The position numbers and the translations under genes are program-made. The notes under the pieces are model-generated. The model was not told where the DNA came from, did not search any database, and saw only the letters and a program-made list of their open reading frames with translations. Source: CAYYHA01 sp964471535 (GTDB lineage: Bacteria; Myxococcota; Myxococcia; SLRQ01). From it: DNA of 37,137 nucleotides. Positions 1 through 8,078 of the stretch are shown one piece after another (positions within the stretch are counted from its first letter, which is position 1; each line of letters opens with the position of its first letter). The stretch spans positions 1 through 37,137 of the forward strand of contig CAYYHA010000015.1 of the NCBI GenBank assembly GCA_964471535.1, read 5' to 3'.

Positions 1-290
1 CGCTTCCCACCGCTTCGAGGGTCCCAACGGAGGCCGCGGAGGGGGCCGGCGGGGATGGGGACGAACATGGCGGGACTGTCCCGCGGCGAGCGGAGCAGGG
101 CAAGGCGAGTGCGGGGCAGGGGAGGGCGGCAGGTCGGCAGGGAGGTGGCGGAGGGGCACTGGGGCGGCGCGCCTTTGGCCTTCGGGGGGCACGGCGGTGG
201 GACCCCCCGCAGGGGTCTGGAGGCTGACGCATTGCGCCATCCAAGGAGGTGGCGCCGCCTCGGCGAGCGGTGCTAATAGGCCGAGGTCCC
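1..290. other. Leading non-coding stretch before accA
   Basis: No convincing gene is visible. The plus-strand open frame at 55-276 is Arg/Gly-rich and looks like a GC-rich shadow. On the minus strand an ATG at 69-67 opens a frame that runs off the left edge, so the 5' end of a divergent gene is possible but cannot be judged from 22 codons. A 6-bp inverted repeat, GACCCC/GGGGTC, lies at 201-217 without a T tract. A strong Shine-Dalgarno-like AAGGAGGT at 243-250 is too far from the chosen accA start to serve it. Confidence 0.4.
271..279 (+). promoter_or_regulatory. Possible extended -10 element of accA
   Basis: TGCTAATAG ends 11 bases before the accA ATG at 291, so a transcript starting about 7 bases downstream would have almost no leader. 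No good -35 box is visible at 17 bases upstream. The same TGCTA arrangement recurs before cmk and before the coiled-coil gene at 26509, which is the main reason to list it. Confidence 0.3.
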
Positions 291-1259
291 ATGGCGGTAC
301 CGGTGCACCACGCCCTCGATTTCGAGCGTCCGCTCATCGAGCTCGAGGAGAAGATCGAAGAGCTGCGCCAGCTCTCTGGGACGGGATCGGTCAACTTCGA
401 CGCCGAGATCAGGAAGCTGGAGAAAAAGGCCGAGAAGCTGCGCCGCGAGCTCTTCAGCGACCTCGATCGCTGGCAGATCGTGCAGCTCTCCCGCCACAAC
501 AGCCGCCCCTACACCCTCGACTACGTGCGGCTGCTCATCGACGACTTCGTCGAGCTGCACGGGGACCGACACTTCGGCGACGACCCGGCCCTCGTCACCG
601 GCTTTGGTTACTTCCGCAACGAGCCGGTGTGCATCGTGGGGCACCAGAAGGGGCGCAACACGAAAGAGAACATGCGCCGGAACTTTGGGATGCCACGGCC
701 CGAGGGCTACCGGAAGGCACTCCGGGTCATGGATCTGGCCGAACGCTTCGGCCGGCCCATCCTCACCTTCGTCGATACGCCGGGGGCCTACCCTGGGATC
801 GGTGCGGAGGAGCGGGGCCAGGCCGAGGCGATCGCCAAGAACCTCGAGGTGATGAGCCGGCTGCGGGTGCCCATCGTCACCGTGGTCATCGGGGAAGGGG
901 GGAGCGGTGGGGCGCTGGCCATTGCCGTGTGCAACCGGCTGCTGATGCTCGAGTACGCTATCTACTCGGTGATCAGCCCCGAGGCCTGCTCCTCGATCCT
1001 CTACCGGGATCCGTCGCGGGCGAAGAAGGCGGCCGACGCGCTGAAGCTCACCGCGCGAGACCTCCATGACTTCGGGATCGCCGACGAGGTGATCCCAGAA
1101 CCGACCGGCGGCGCGCACCGGGATCCGGTGGCGGCCGCGGAGGCGGTGGGGGATGCGATCAAGCGCCACCTCACCGAGCTGAAGGAGCTGACGGGGCGCG
1201 AGCTCGTGGAGGATCGCTACGACAAGTTCCGCGCCATCGGCGCCTTCGATCTGGAGTAG
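291..1259 (+). CDS. accA: Acetyl-CoA carboxylase carboxyltransferase subunit alpha
   Basis: Alpha subunit of the cytosolic carboxyltransferase that moves the carboxyl group from biotin-BCCP to acetyl-CoA, giving malonyl-CoA for fatty acid synthesis. It works with AccD, which is not in this window. The 322-residue length is normal for the family. Visible signatures are the N-terminal helix starting LDFERPLIELEEKI, the DTPGAYPGIGAEERGQ loop, and the oxyanion-hole segment GEGGSGGALAIA followed by SVISPEACSSILYRD. I chose ATG 291 because family homology begins at once. The in-frame GTG at 249 would add 14 residues that do not look like AccA. It is first in a run with pheA, 8 bases downstream. AccA at the head of an aromatic operon is less usual than serC. 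Confidence 0.95.
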   Translation: MAVPVHHALDFERPLIELEEKIEELRQLSGTGSVNFDAEIRKLEKKAEKLRRELFSDLDRWQIVQLSRHNSRPYTLDYVRLLIDDFVELHGDRHFGDDPALVTGFGYFRNEPVCIVGHQKGRNTKENMRRNFGMPRPEGYRKALRVMDLAERFGRPILTFVDTPGAYPGIGAEERGQAEAIAKNLEVMSRLRVPIVTVVIGEGGSGGALAIAVCNRLLMLEYAIYSVISPEACSSILYRDPSRAKKAADALKLTARDLHDFGIADEVIPEPTGGAHRDPVAAAEAVGDAIKRHLTELKELTGRELVEDRYDKFRAIGAFDLE

Positions 1260-1267
1260 GCGGGGCG

Positions 1268-2380
1268 ATGGGGGACTCGAAGCTCGAGGAGACCCTCACC
1301 CGCCTGCGCACCGAGATCGATGCGATCGACGACGAGCTCGCCCGCCTCCTCGATCGCCGCGCCCGCGCGGTGAAGGCGGTGGGAGAGGCCAAGCGCGCAG
1401 CCGGTGCCGGCTTCTACGTGCCGTCGCGCGAGCGGCGGATTCTCGAACGACTGCTGCGGCGTGAGGGGGCGGAGTTCCCCGACGACGGGCTACGGAGCGT
1501 GTTCCGTGAGGTCATCGCCGCCTGCCTCGCTCTGGAGCAGCCGCTCACCGTGGCGTACCTGGGGCCGGAGGGGACCTTCAGTCACCAGGCGGCCAAGGAG
1601 CACTTCGGCCTCGGTGCGCGCCTGCGCCCGTCGCCGACCCTGCACGACGTCTTCGACGAGGTGGAGCGGGGCCGGGCCGCCTTCGCCATCGTGCCCATCG
1701 AGAACACCACCGAAGGGGTGGTGGGCGAGTGTCTGGATCGGCTGCTGACCACGCCGCTTCGCATCTGTGCCGAGCGCGTGGTGGAGATCCGCCACAGCCT
1801 CCTGAACAAGAGCGGCCGGATCGAAGACGTGCAGAAGGTCTTCAGCCATCCGCAGCCCGCGGCACAGTGTCGCGCGTGGCTGCGTAGCCATCTTCCCGAG
1901 GCGCAGGTGATCGAGGTGAGCTCCACCGCCATGGCCGCCCGGCTCGCCGGCGAGGACCCCGCTGCCGCCGCGATCGCGAGCGAAGTGGCGGCACGCATCT
2001 ACGAGTTGCGCGTGCTCCGTTCTCGCATCGAAGACCAGGCCTGGAACTACACCCGCTTCGTCGTGCTCGGGACCACACCTGCGGAGCGAAGCGGACGGGA
2101 CAAGACCTCGGTGCTCCTCTCCGCCCGCAACGAACCCGGTGGCCTCTTCGAGGTGCTCGAGCCCTTTGCCAAGGCGGGCATCAACCTGACGAAGATCGAG
2201 TCCAGACCCCGGCGAGAGCGCCCCTTCGAGTACCTCTTCTTCGTCGACCTCGAGGGGCATCACGAGGACGAGGTGGTGGCAGAGGCCCTCGATGCGGTCG
2301 CCGCCCGGGCCGCCTTCCTCAAGGTGCTCGGGAGCTATCCGCGGGCCGAGCATCCGACGGATCGGGAGGACAGCCCATGA
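1268..2380 (+). CDS. pheA: Bifunctional chorismate mutase/prephenate dehydratase (P-protein)
   Basis: Converts chorismate to prephenate and then to phenylpyruvate, the Phe branch of aromatic synthesis. Three domains read in order over 370 residues: an AroQ-type chorismate mutase helix bundle (about 5-90, with the RTEIDAIDDELARLLDRR helix), a prephenate dehydratase domain (about 95-275, beginning VAYLGPEGTFSHQAA and carrying the catalytic NYTRFVVLG stretch), and a C-terminal ACT domain (about 280-360) with the Phe-binding ESRP motif. The ACT domain implies feedback inhibition by phenylalanine (family knowledge). The stop overlaps the hisC start by four bases (ATGA at 2377), so translation is probably coupled. 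Confidence 0.95.
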   Translation: MGDSKLEETLTRLRTEIDAIDDELARLLDRRARAVKAVGEAKRAAGAGFYVPSRERRILERLLRREGAEFPDDGLRSVFREVIAACLALEQPLTVAYLGPEGTFSHQAAKEHFGLGARLRPSPTLHDVFDEVERGRAAFAIVPIENTTEGVVGECLDRLLTTPLRICAERVVEIRHSLLNKSGRIEDVQKVFSHPQPAAQCRAWLRSHLPEAQVIEVSSTAMAARLAGEDPAAAAIASEVAARIYELRVLRSRIEDQAWNYTRFVVLGTTPAERSGRDKTSVLLSARNEPGGLFEVLEPFAKAGINLTKIESRPRRERPFEYLFFVDLEGHHEDEVVAEALDAVAARAAFLKVLGSYPRAEHPTDREDSP

Positions 2381-3465
2381 CCCTGGTTCCATCGCACATC
2401 GAAACCCTGAAGCCCTACGTCCCTGGCAAGCCCATCGAGGAGGTGCAGCGGGAGCTGGGGCTCGAGGAGGTGGTGAAGCTCGCCTCGAACGAGAATCCAC
2501 TCGGCCCCTCGCCTCTGGGCCTCGAGGCGGCGCGGCGGGCGGTCGAGGAGGTGCACCTGTATCCCGACGGCGCCTCCTACTACCTAAAGGGGAGGCTCGC
2601 CGAGTTCCTCGGGGTCGAACCCGCGGAGATCGTGATCGGCAACGGCTCCAACGAGATTATCGACTACCTCATTCGCACCTTCCTCACGCCCGAGGACGAG
2701 GCCATCGTCTCGCCGGGCTCCTTCATCGTCTACCAGCTCGGATGTCAGGCCCACGGCGTGCCGATGAAGAAGGTGCCGCTGAAGGAGCGCACCTTCGATC
2801 TCGAGGCGATCGCGGCGGCGGTCTCGCCGAGGACGAAGATGATCTTCGTGGCCAACCCGAACAACCCCACCGGCACCTGGGTGGAGCGGCGTGCGTTCGA
2901 GGCCTTCCTCGACGCGGTGCCCGAGCGGGTGCTCATCGTCTGGGACGAGGCGTACTTCGAGTACGTGGAGGAGCCCGAGTATCCGAACGCGCTCGCCTAT
3001 CGCGCTCGACACCCCGGCCTCATCGTGACCCGCACCTTCTCCAAGATCTATGGGTTGGCCGGCCTGCGCTGTGGCTACGCCGTGCTCTCCGCCCAGCTGG
3101 CCGATTACGTCGACCGGGTGCGTGAGCCCTTCAACGTCAACTCGGTGGCCCAGGCGGCCGCCCGCGCGGCCTTGGACGACACGGAGCACGTCGCGCGAAG
3201 CCGGCAGGTCAATGCCGAGGGCCTCGCCCACCTCGGTCGGGCATTGCCCGAACTCGGCGTCCGGGTGACGCCGTCGGTGGCGAACTTCGTGCTCGCCGAT
3301 TTCGACCGCCCGGGGACCGAGATCTTCGAGGCCCTGCTCCGCGAGGGCGTGATCGTGCGGCCGATGGCCGGCTACGGCTTCCCTCAGAGCGCACGCATCA
3401 CCGTGGGCACGCCAGAGATGAACGCGCGGCTGATCGAGGCGCTCGGGCGGGTCCTCCGACGATGA
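2377..3465 (+). CDS. hisC: Histidinol-phosphate/aromatic aminotransferase
   Basis: Class I/II PLP-dependent aminotransferase, 362 residues, of the HisC family. The PLP lysine is K223 in the TFSKIYGLAGLRCGYA motif. D190 and Y193 (WDEAYFEY) and the ANPNNPTGT loop near 160-167 contact the cofactor. In pheA-hisC-tyrA-aroA clusters HisC enzymes commonly transaminate phenylpyruvate and hydroxyphenylpyruvate as well as imidazole-acetol phosphate. Since no other histidine gene is nearby, an aromatic or dual role is likely here (inference). It overlaps pheA upstream and tyrA downstream by ATGA. A GGGAGGA Shine-Dalgarno sits just upstream of the start at 2364-2370. Confidence 0.9.
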   Translation: MTLVPSHIETLKPYVPGKPIEEVQRELGLEEVVKLASNENPLGPSPLGLEAARRAVEEVHLYPDGASYYLKGRLAEFLGVEPAEIVIGNGSNEIIDYLIRTFLTPEDEAIVSPGSFIVYQLGCQAHGVPMKKVPLKERTFDLEAIAAAVSPRTKMIFVANPNNPTGTWVERRAFEAFLDAVPERVLIVWDEAYFEYVEEPEYPNALAYRARHPGLIVTRTFSKIYGLAGLRCGYAVLSAQLADYVDRVREPFNVNSVAQAAARAALDDTEHVARSRQVNAEGLAHLGRALPELGVRVTPSVANFVLADFDRPGTEIFEALLREGVIVRPMAGYGFPQSARITVGTPEMNARLIEALGRVLRR

Positions 3466-4319
3466 GGGTGGCCATCGTCGGGCTCGGCCTCATCGGGAGT
3501 TCCCTGGGCCGCGCGCTCCGCGCGCGGGGCCACGAGGTCGTGGGCTGGGATCTCGAGGAGGGGGTGCGGCGGCGGGCGCGTCAGCTCGGCGCGGTCGCCA
3601 AGGTGGTGGGGCAGCCGTCGGCGGTCGCTCAGGGCGCGGAGGTCGTGGTTCTCGCGGTGCCGGTGGGTGCCATGGGGCGCGCCGCCGCGGAGATCGCCGG
3701 CGGCCTCGGCCCCGAGACCACGCTCACCGACGTCGGCTCGGTGAAGCAGTCGGTGATCGCCGAGGTGCAGGCCGTGTTGCCGCGGGGGGTGATCTTCATC
3801 CCCGGCCACCCCATCGCCGGCGATGCCCACAGCGGTCCCGAGGCGGCGCGGCCCGACCTGTTCCACGGCTGCGTCGCGGTCCTCTGCCCCCCGCGCGGGG
3901 AGGGGCCCGAGGCGGAGGGCTTCGAGCGGGTGCGACGCATGTGGGAAGAGGTCGGAGCGAGGGTGCTCACCCTGGATCCCGCCCAGCACGACCGGGCGCT
4001 CGCCGTGACGAGCCATCTGCCGCACGCGGTGAGCTACGCGCTCGCGGCAGCGGTGGGTGCCGCCGCCGAGGACGACGATCGCATCCTCGGCCTTAGCGCT
4101 GGTGGGCTCCGGGACACGCTGCGGATCGCCGGCAGCTCGCCCCTCATGTGGCGAGACATCTTCCTGCACAACAGCGAGCCGGTGCTGCAGCAGATCACCC
4201 GCTACCAGGAAGCGCTCGAGGAGCTGCGCCGTCTCATCGAAGCCGGGGATCGCGACGGGTTGCTCCTCTTCCTCCACGCCGCCTCGATGCAGCAGCGCCG
4301 CTTCGGGGAGGGGACGTGA
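3462..4319 (+). CDS. tyrA: Prephenate dehydrogenase
   Basis: NAD(P)-dependent oxidative decarboxylation of prephenate to 4-hydroxyphenylpyruvate, the Tyr branch. The 285-residue protein opens with a Rossmann fingerprint, VGLGLIGSSLGRAL. It has the GHPIAGDAHSG segment near 110-120 and the TSHLPHAVSYALA helix with the conserved His pair that lines the prephenate site. There is no fused chorismate mutase and no C-terminal ACT domain, so tyrosine feedback, if any, would act elsewhere. The stop TGA at 4317-4319 overlaps the aroA GTG start at 4316. Confidence 0.92.
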   Translation: MRVAIVGLGLIGSSLGRALRARGHEVVGWDLEEGVRRRARQLGAVAKVVGQPSAVAQGAEVVVLAVPVGAMGRAAAEIAGGLGPETTLTDVGSVKQSVIAEVQAVLPRGVIFIPGHPIAGDAHSGPEAARPDLFHGCVAVLCPPRGEGPEAEGFERVRRMWEEVGARVLTLDPAQHDRALAVTSHLPHAVSYALAAAVGAAAEDDDRILGLSAGGLRDTLRIAGSSPLMWRDIFLHNSEPVLQQITRYQEALEELRRLIEAGDRDGLLLFLHAASMQQRRFGEGT

Positions 4320-5623
4320 AGCTCGAACCTGCGACCGGCCCGCTCACCGGTGTGGCGCGCGTGCCCGGCGACAAGTCCATCGGGCACCGGGCGTTGATGC
4401 TCGCCGCGGTGGCCGACGGGACCTCGATCGTACGGGGCCTCTCCTCGGGGGAGGACGTTCGTTCCACGCTTCGCTGCGTGGAGGCGGTGGGAGCCGAGGT
4501 CACACGGGGGGCATCGGGCGGTCTTCGCATTGGCGGACGAGGCCTCGGGGGCCTGTGCGCGCCTGGGAAGACGCTGGACTGCGGCAACAGCGGGACGACG
4601 GTGCGCTTGATGGCGGGCATGCTCGCGGGCCGCGGCTTCTCGGTGCGCTTCGACGGAGACGAGAGTCTCCGGCGGCGGCCCATGGGCCGAATCGCCGAAC
4701 CCCTCCGACGGATGGGGGCCGTCGTGGAAGGGCGCTCGGTGGAAGGACGCCTCTGTTTGCCGCTCGTCGTCGGAGGCGGACCACTGCATGGCATCGAGCA
4801 TCGTTCGGAGGTGGCGAGCGCCCAGGTGAAGTCGTGCCTCCTCTTCGCAGGCCTGCGGGCCGAGGGCCGCACCACGGTGATCGAGCCCGCACGGAGCCGG
4901 GACCACACCGAACGCATGCTGCGGGCGCTCGGGGTGCCCGTCGAGGTCGAGGGGCTGAAGGTCGCCATCGACGGACCCGTGGCCGCTCTCGACCCCTTCG
5001 AGCTCGAGATCCCAGGGGATCCCTCGAGCGCTGCCTTTCTCGTGGTGGCCACCACCCTCGTCCCTGGCAGCGCGCTTCGGATCGAGGGCGTCTCGGCCAA
5101 CCCCACCCGCACCGCTTTCATCGATGTACTGCGACGGATGGGGGCAGAGCTTGACGAGGAGCGGGTCGGTGATCGGGCGGGCGAGCCGGTGATGAACCTT
5201 GTGGCGAGGAGCGCCCCGGGCCTCCGCGGCGTCGAGGTCGGCGGCGAGATCGTGCCGAGGCTCATCGACGAGGTGCCGATTCTCGCAGTGGCCGCCGCCT
5301 TCGCCGAGGGCGTCACGGTCTTTCACGACGTGGGTGAGCTTCGGGTGAAGGAGTCGGATCGCCTGGCCAGCACCTGCGCCCTCCTCTCTGCCTTCGGGGT
5401 CGCGTGCGAGGCGGGGCAGGACACGCTGACGGTGCACGGACGGGGCCTTTCGCCCCTCGAGCCGCGCGCCGTCGTCGAGACCCAGGGGGACCATCGCATC
5501 GCGCTAGCCGCCACAGTCCTGGCGCTTCGGGCCAGGCGCCCCGTAGAGGCCCGGGGGATCGAGGCCGAGCGGGTGAGCTTCCCCGGCCTGCGGGCCCTCC
5601 TCGCCGAACGGATGCGGCGCTAG
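4316..5623 (+). CDS. aroA: 3-phosphoshikimate 1-carboxyvinyltransferase (EPSP synthase)
   Basis: Sixth step of the shikimate pathway: phosphoenolpyruvate plus shikimate-3-phosphate gives EPSP. It has 435 residues and the two-lobed fold. Signatures are VPGDKSIGHRALMLAAVA near the N-terminus, the LDCGNSGTTVRLMAG loop, the catalytic Asp in RLIDEVPILAVAAAFAEG, the ELRVKESDRLAS stretch, and DHRIALAATVLA near the C-terminus. The GTG at 4316 is chosen because it overlaps the tyrA stop (GTGA) and because homology starts at the next few residues. The same frame is open farther upstream inside tyrA, but that part is not protein-like. Last gene of the operon before a convergent neighbour. Confidence 0.95.
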   Translation: MKLEPATGPLTGVARVPGDKSIGHRALMLAAVADGTSIVRGLSSGEDVRSTLRCVEAVGAEVTRGASGGLRIGGRGLGGLCAPGKTLDCGNSGTTVRLMAGMLAGRGFSVRFDGDESLRRRPMGRIAEPLRRMGAVVEGRSVEGRLCLPLVVGGGPLHGIEHRSEVASAQVKSCLLFAGLRAEGRTTVIEPARSRDHTERMLRALGVPVEVEGLKVAIDGPVAALDPFELEIPGDPSSAAFLVVATTLVPGSALRIEGVSANPTRTAFIDVLRRMGAELDEERVGDRAGEPVMNLVARSAPGLRGVEVGGEIVPRLIDEVPILAVAAAFAEGVTVFHDVGELRVKESDRLASTCALLSAFGVACEAGQDTLTVHGRGLSPLEPRAVVETQGDHRIALAATVLALRARRPVEARGIEAERVSFPGLRALLAERMRR

Positions 5624-5624
5624 G

Positions 5625-5645
5625 CCGGTCGCCCGAGGGCGCCGG
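5625..5645. terminator. Hairpin between convergent aroA and oxygenase genes
   Basis: CCGG-T-CGCCC-GA-GGGCG-CCGG forms a 9-bp stem with a one-base bulge and a two-base loop, directly after the aroA stop codon. It lies in the 35-base gap between two convergent genes, where a shared terminator is expected. There is no T tract on either side, so function as an intrinsic terminator is uncertain. Confidence 0.45.
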
Positions 5646-5658
5646 AGTGCGCGGCACC

Positions 5659-6333
5659 CTAACGCACGAAGAAGCCGGCGACGGAGGCGCGCACCGCGGG
5701 GCCGCGCACCGGTGCGATGCGGTGGGGCAGCGCGCCGAGGACGACGAGGCGATTGGGCTTGGGTGCGATGAACCGGCCACGGCCCGCTTCGAGGAGGCGC
5801 TCGGAGAAGTCACGGTTGTCGAAGCGGAAGGGCATGACGGGCAACGCCGCCGGGTCGTCGACCTCGGCCACCAGGAGCTCACCGCCCCAGTCGACGTTCC
5901 ATTCGGGGTGGGCATAGTAGACAAAGGCACCCGCGTAGCGGTCGTGGGCGTCGCGGTGCCAGGAAAGCCCCGTCCCCGGCGGGTAGACGTACGCGCGGCC
6001 GGCGATGTGGCCGAATGCGCCCACCCACCGACCGAGCCGGGGCGCGAGGGCGACGAGGCACTCGGCGAGGTAGTCGAGGGGGGTCTCGGTGGGATAGACC
6101 CCCTCGAGATCCCCCGCGTCCGCCCCCTCGGGCAGGACGTGGAAGTCGGGCCCGGCGAAGGGCTGCCCGTCCTGTAGCTTCCACGCCCCCTCGGTGCGGG
6201 TGACCGGTGCGAGGGCTTCGAACTGAAAGTAGCTCCAGACCTCCGCCCACGCCTCCTCGTCGAGGAGGTCGTCGAAGAGGGCGTAGGCGTCGCAGGCGAA
6301 GGTGGGGGCGGGCGCCGGCGGCAGATCGTCCAT
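5659..6333 (-). CDS. 2-oxoglutarate/Fe(II)-dependent oxygenase family protein
   Basis: A 224-residue prolyl-4-hydroxylase-like 2OG-Fe(II) dioxygenase. The double-stranded beta-helix core carries the iron ligands H126 and D128 (LSWHRDAH) and H204 (ALPHRIAPV), with R210 placed to bind the 2-oxoglutarate carboxylate. The segment VDWGGELL between the ligands is typical of this family. The N-terminal ~75 residues contain a Trp-rich stretch without a recognised fold. The substrate is unknown; relatives hydroxylate protein side chains or small molecules. It is transcribed against aroA and divergently from the sulfatase-fold gene, with only 23 bases between the two start codons. No signal peptide is seen, so it is probably cytosolic. 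Confidence 0.8.
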   Translation of the reverse strand: MDDLPPAPAPTFACDAYALFDDLLDEEAWAEVWSYFQFEALAPVTRTEGAWKLQDGQPFAGPDFHVLPEGADAGDLEGVYPTETPLDYLAECLVALAPRLGRWVGAFGHIAGRAYVYPPGTGLSWHRDAHDRYAGAFVYYAHPEWNVDWGGELLVAEVDDPAALPVMPFRFDNRDFSERLLEAGRGRFIAPKPNRLVVLGALPHRIAPVRGPAVRASVAGFFVR

Positions 6334-6338
6334 GCGGC

Positions 6339-6351
6339 CTGTGTTACACAG
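6339..6351. promoter_or_regulatory. Palindrome between divergent start codons
   Basis: CTGTG-TTA-CACAG is a perfect 5-bp inverted repeat around a 3-base centre, in the 23-base gap between the divergent starts at 6333 and 6357. Overlapping plus-strand TACACA lies 6 bases before the GTG start, so the site could be an operator sitting on a -10 element. No -35 box was found. Confidence 0.35.
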
Positions 6352-6356
6352 CTTTT

Positions 6357-7949
6357 GTGCGATGGCGAGAGCAACGCTCGGCCCCGGCGCGGCGCGTATC
6401 GACCTGCCTGGCGCTCAGCAGCGTCCTTGCGGCCGGCCTCCTCGTGGGGTGCAGTGAGCAGGTGCGCTCGGGGTCACGCCCCCCCGATGTCCTCCTGCTG
6501 ACGGTGGACACGCTGCGCGCCGACTACGTGACCCCCGAGCGCACGCCCGCCATCTGGGCCCTGATGAACTCGGGGGTGACCTTCACCCGAGCGACCACGC
6601 CGTTTCCCCGCACCACGCCGGCGCTGGCGAGCCTCTTTACCGGGCTGCGCCCCGAGCACCACGGCTCCCGCGAGGTGGGGCAGCCACGCAGCGCCGGCCG
6701 CACCCTTGCCGAGCGCCTTCACGCCCTGGGCTACGCCACCGTAGGGCTCACTGCCAACCCGGTCTCGGGGCGCCGGCAGAACCTGCACAGCGGCTTCGAG
6801 GTCTTCGTGGAACGGTCGGGGATGGACAGCGAGCGGGCCGATGCGCTCACCGATCTCGCCCTCGAACGGGTGCGCGACATTCCTCCCGAGCGGCCGCTTT
6901 TCCTGTGGGTCCACTACATGGATCCCCACTGGTTCTACGATCCTCCGCGGGGCTACGGCCCCGAGGCGCCGGGCTGCCGGCGTCTGATCCAGGCGGTGCG
7001 CGCCCGCAAGATTCCCTCGGGCCGCCTCTATGCCGATGTCGGCGGGGTCGCAAGCAAAGTGGCTGCCGAGTGCCGGGCGCTGTACGGGGCGGAGATTGCC
7101 TTCGTCGATGCGCAGCTCCGTCGGCTGCTCGCAGGATTGGAGACACTCGGTCGGCGCGAAAGGGCCGTCGTGGTCTTCACGACCGATCACGGGGAGAGCC
7201 TCGGCGAGGAGTCGCTGTGGTACGAGCACGGACCCCACCTCGACGAGTCGGTGGTGCACGTGCCCCTGGCCATCGCTGCACCCGGGCTTCCCCGTGGAGG
7301 GCAGGACGACGGGGTCGCCCGCCTCGAGGACGTGATGCCGACCGTGATGGACCTCGTCGGACACACGACAGAACGGGTCGATGGCGAGAGCCTGCTGCCG
7401 CGCGTTCGTGGGGAGGGGCCCGGCCCGACGCTCGCCTTCGCCGAGAGCGGCAACGCCCTGCACATGGGTTACGTCGCGGCGCTGCGGGCAGGTCCGTGGG
7501 AGGGGCCGTACTGCATCCATGGCCCCCGCTTCTCGCTCTGCGGACCGCCAGGGCAGCGCCCGAAGCTCCACGACCGCCTGCACGACCCCGAACTCCGGGT
7601 CGACGTCAGCGCCGCCCACCCGAAGGTGCGGGCACGGCTCTTGGAAGCGCGCCGGCGGTGGCGGCCGCTTGCCGCCCGGCAGCGCATGGTCTGCGACGGA
7701 CGCTTCAAGCTCGTCGCGCGGCCCCAACTCGAGGGGGGCTATGCCCTCTCCCTTTACGACCTTCAGGCCGACCCGCGGGGGCAGGCGGAGGTGCGAAAGG
7801 CCCTGCCGGAGGTACGGAGCCGGCTCGAAGAGGCCCTCGATCGCTACGTCCGGGGCCTCGGTGCGCCACAGGTCGCCCGGCCGGAGCGCGGCGGCGCGGT
7901 GGATCCCCAGACCGCCGCCGACCTCCGGGCGCTCGGTTACACCGAGTAG
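6357..7949 (+). CDS. Sulfatase-fold (alkaline phosphatase superfamily) lipoprotein
   Basis: A 530-residue protein with a lipoprotein signal ending in the lipobox LLVGC (C32), so it is probably anchored on the periplasmic side of a membrane. The sulfatase fold shows in LLLTVDTLRADY (metal ligand D51), FTTDHGES (D277, H278), EHGPHLDESVVHVPL and the usual C-terminal LRALGYTE. At the nucleophile loop the sequence is PRTTPALASLFTG: T86 stands where sulfatases have the Cys/Ser that becomes formylglycine, and L90 replaces the motif Arg. It may therefore be a phosphatase, phosphotransferase or inactive relative rather than a true sulfatase. Start GTG 6357 is chosen because it gives a clean signal peptide; the longer frame overlaps the divergent gene. 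Confidence 0.8.
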   Translation: MRWREQRSAPARRVSTCLALSSVLAAGLLVGCSEQVRSGSRPPDVLLLTVDTLRADYVTPERTPAIWALMNSGVTFTRATTPFPRTTPALASLFTGLRPEHHGSREVGQPRSAGRTLAERLHALGYATVGLTANPVSGRRQNLHSGFEVFVERSGMDSERADALTDLALERVRDIPPERPLFLWVHYMDPHWFYDPPRGYGPEAPGCRRLIQAVRARKIPSGRLYADVGGVASKVAAECRALYGAEIAFVDAQLRRLLAGLETLGRRERAVVVFTTDHGESLGEESLWYEHGPHLDESVVHVPLAIAAPGLPRGGQDDGVARLEDVMPTVMDLVGHTTERVDGESLLPRVRGEGPGPTLAFAESGNALHMGYVAALRAGPWEGPYCIHGPRFSLCGPPGQRPKLHDRLHDPELRVDVSAAHPKVRARLLEARRRWRPLAARQRMVCDGRFKLVARPQLEGGYALSLYDLQADPRGQAEVRKALPEVRSRLEEALDRYVRGLGAPQVARPERGGAVDPQTAADLRALGYTE

Positions 7950-8000
7950 CGCCAGCGGCCGGCCGAGGCGGCCTCGCGCCGGGGCTGCCGCTGGGGCCTT

Positions 8001-8022
8001 GGGCGGGTGCGCACGCCCGCCC
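8001..8022 (+). terminator. Strong GC hairpin after the sulfatase-fold gene
   Basis: GGGCGGGTG pairs with CACGCCCGCCC-type sequence to give a 9-bp stem (one G-T pair) and a 4-base loop. It lies 51 bases after the stop at 7949 and upstream of the cmk promoter region. There is no T tract behind it, so it is a candidate terminator or a barrier hairpin only. Confidence 0.4.
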
Positions 8023-8061
8023 GTGGCCGGTCCCACCTGCGTGGCAATGGCACCGGTGGCG

Positions 8062-8070
8062 TGCTACCTC
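8062..8070 (+). promoter_or_regulatory. Possible extended -10 element of cmk
   Basis: TGCTACCTC ends 8 bases before the cmk ATG at 8079. There is no Shine-Dalgarno sequence in between, which fits a leaderless or nearly leaderless transcript. The -35 candidate TGGCAA at 8042-8047 is weak. Confidence 0.3.
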
Positions 8071-8078
8071 CAAGCGCC

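Noticed and set aside
1..69. Possible 5' end of a minus-strand gene leaving the left edge
   Set aside because: Only 22 codons are visible, with no ribosome site or recognisable motif.
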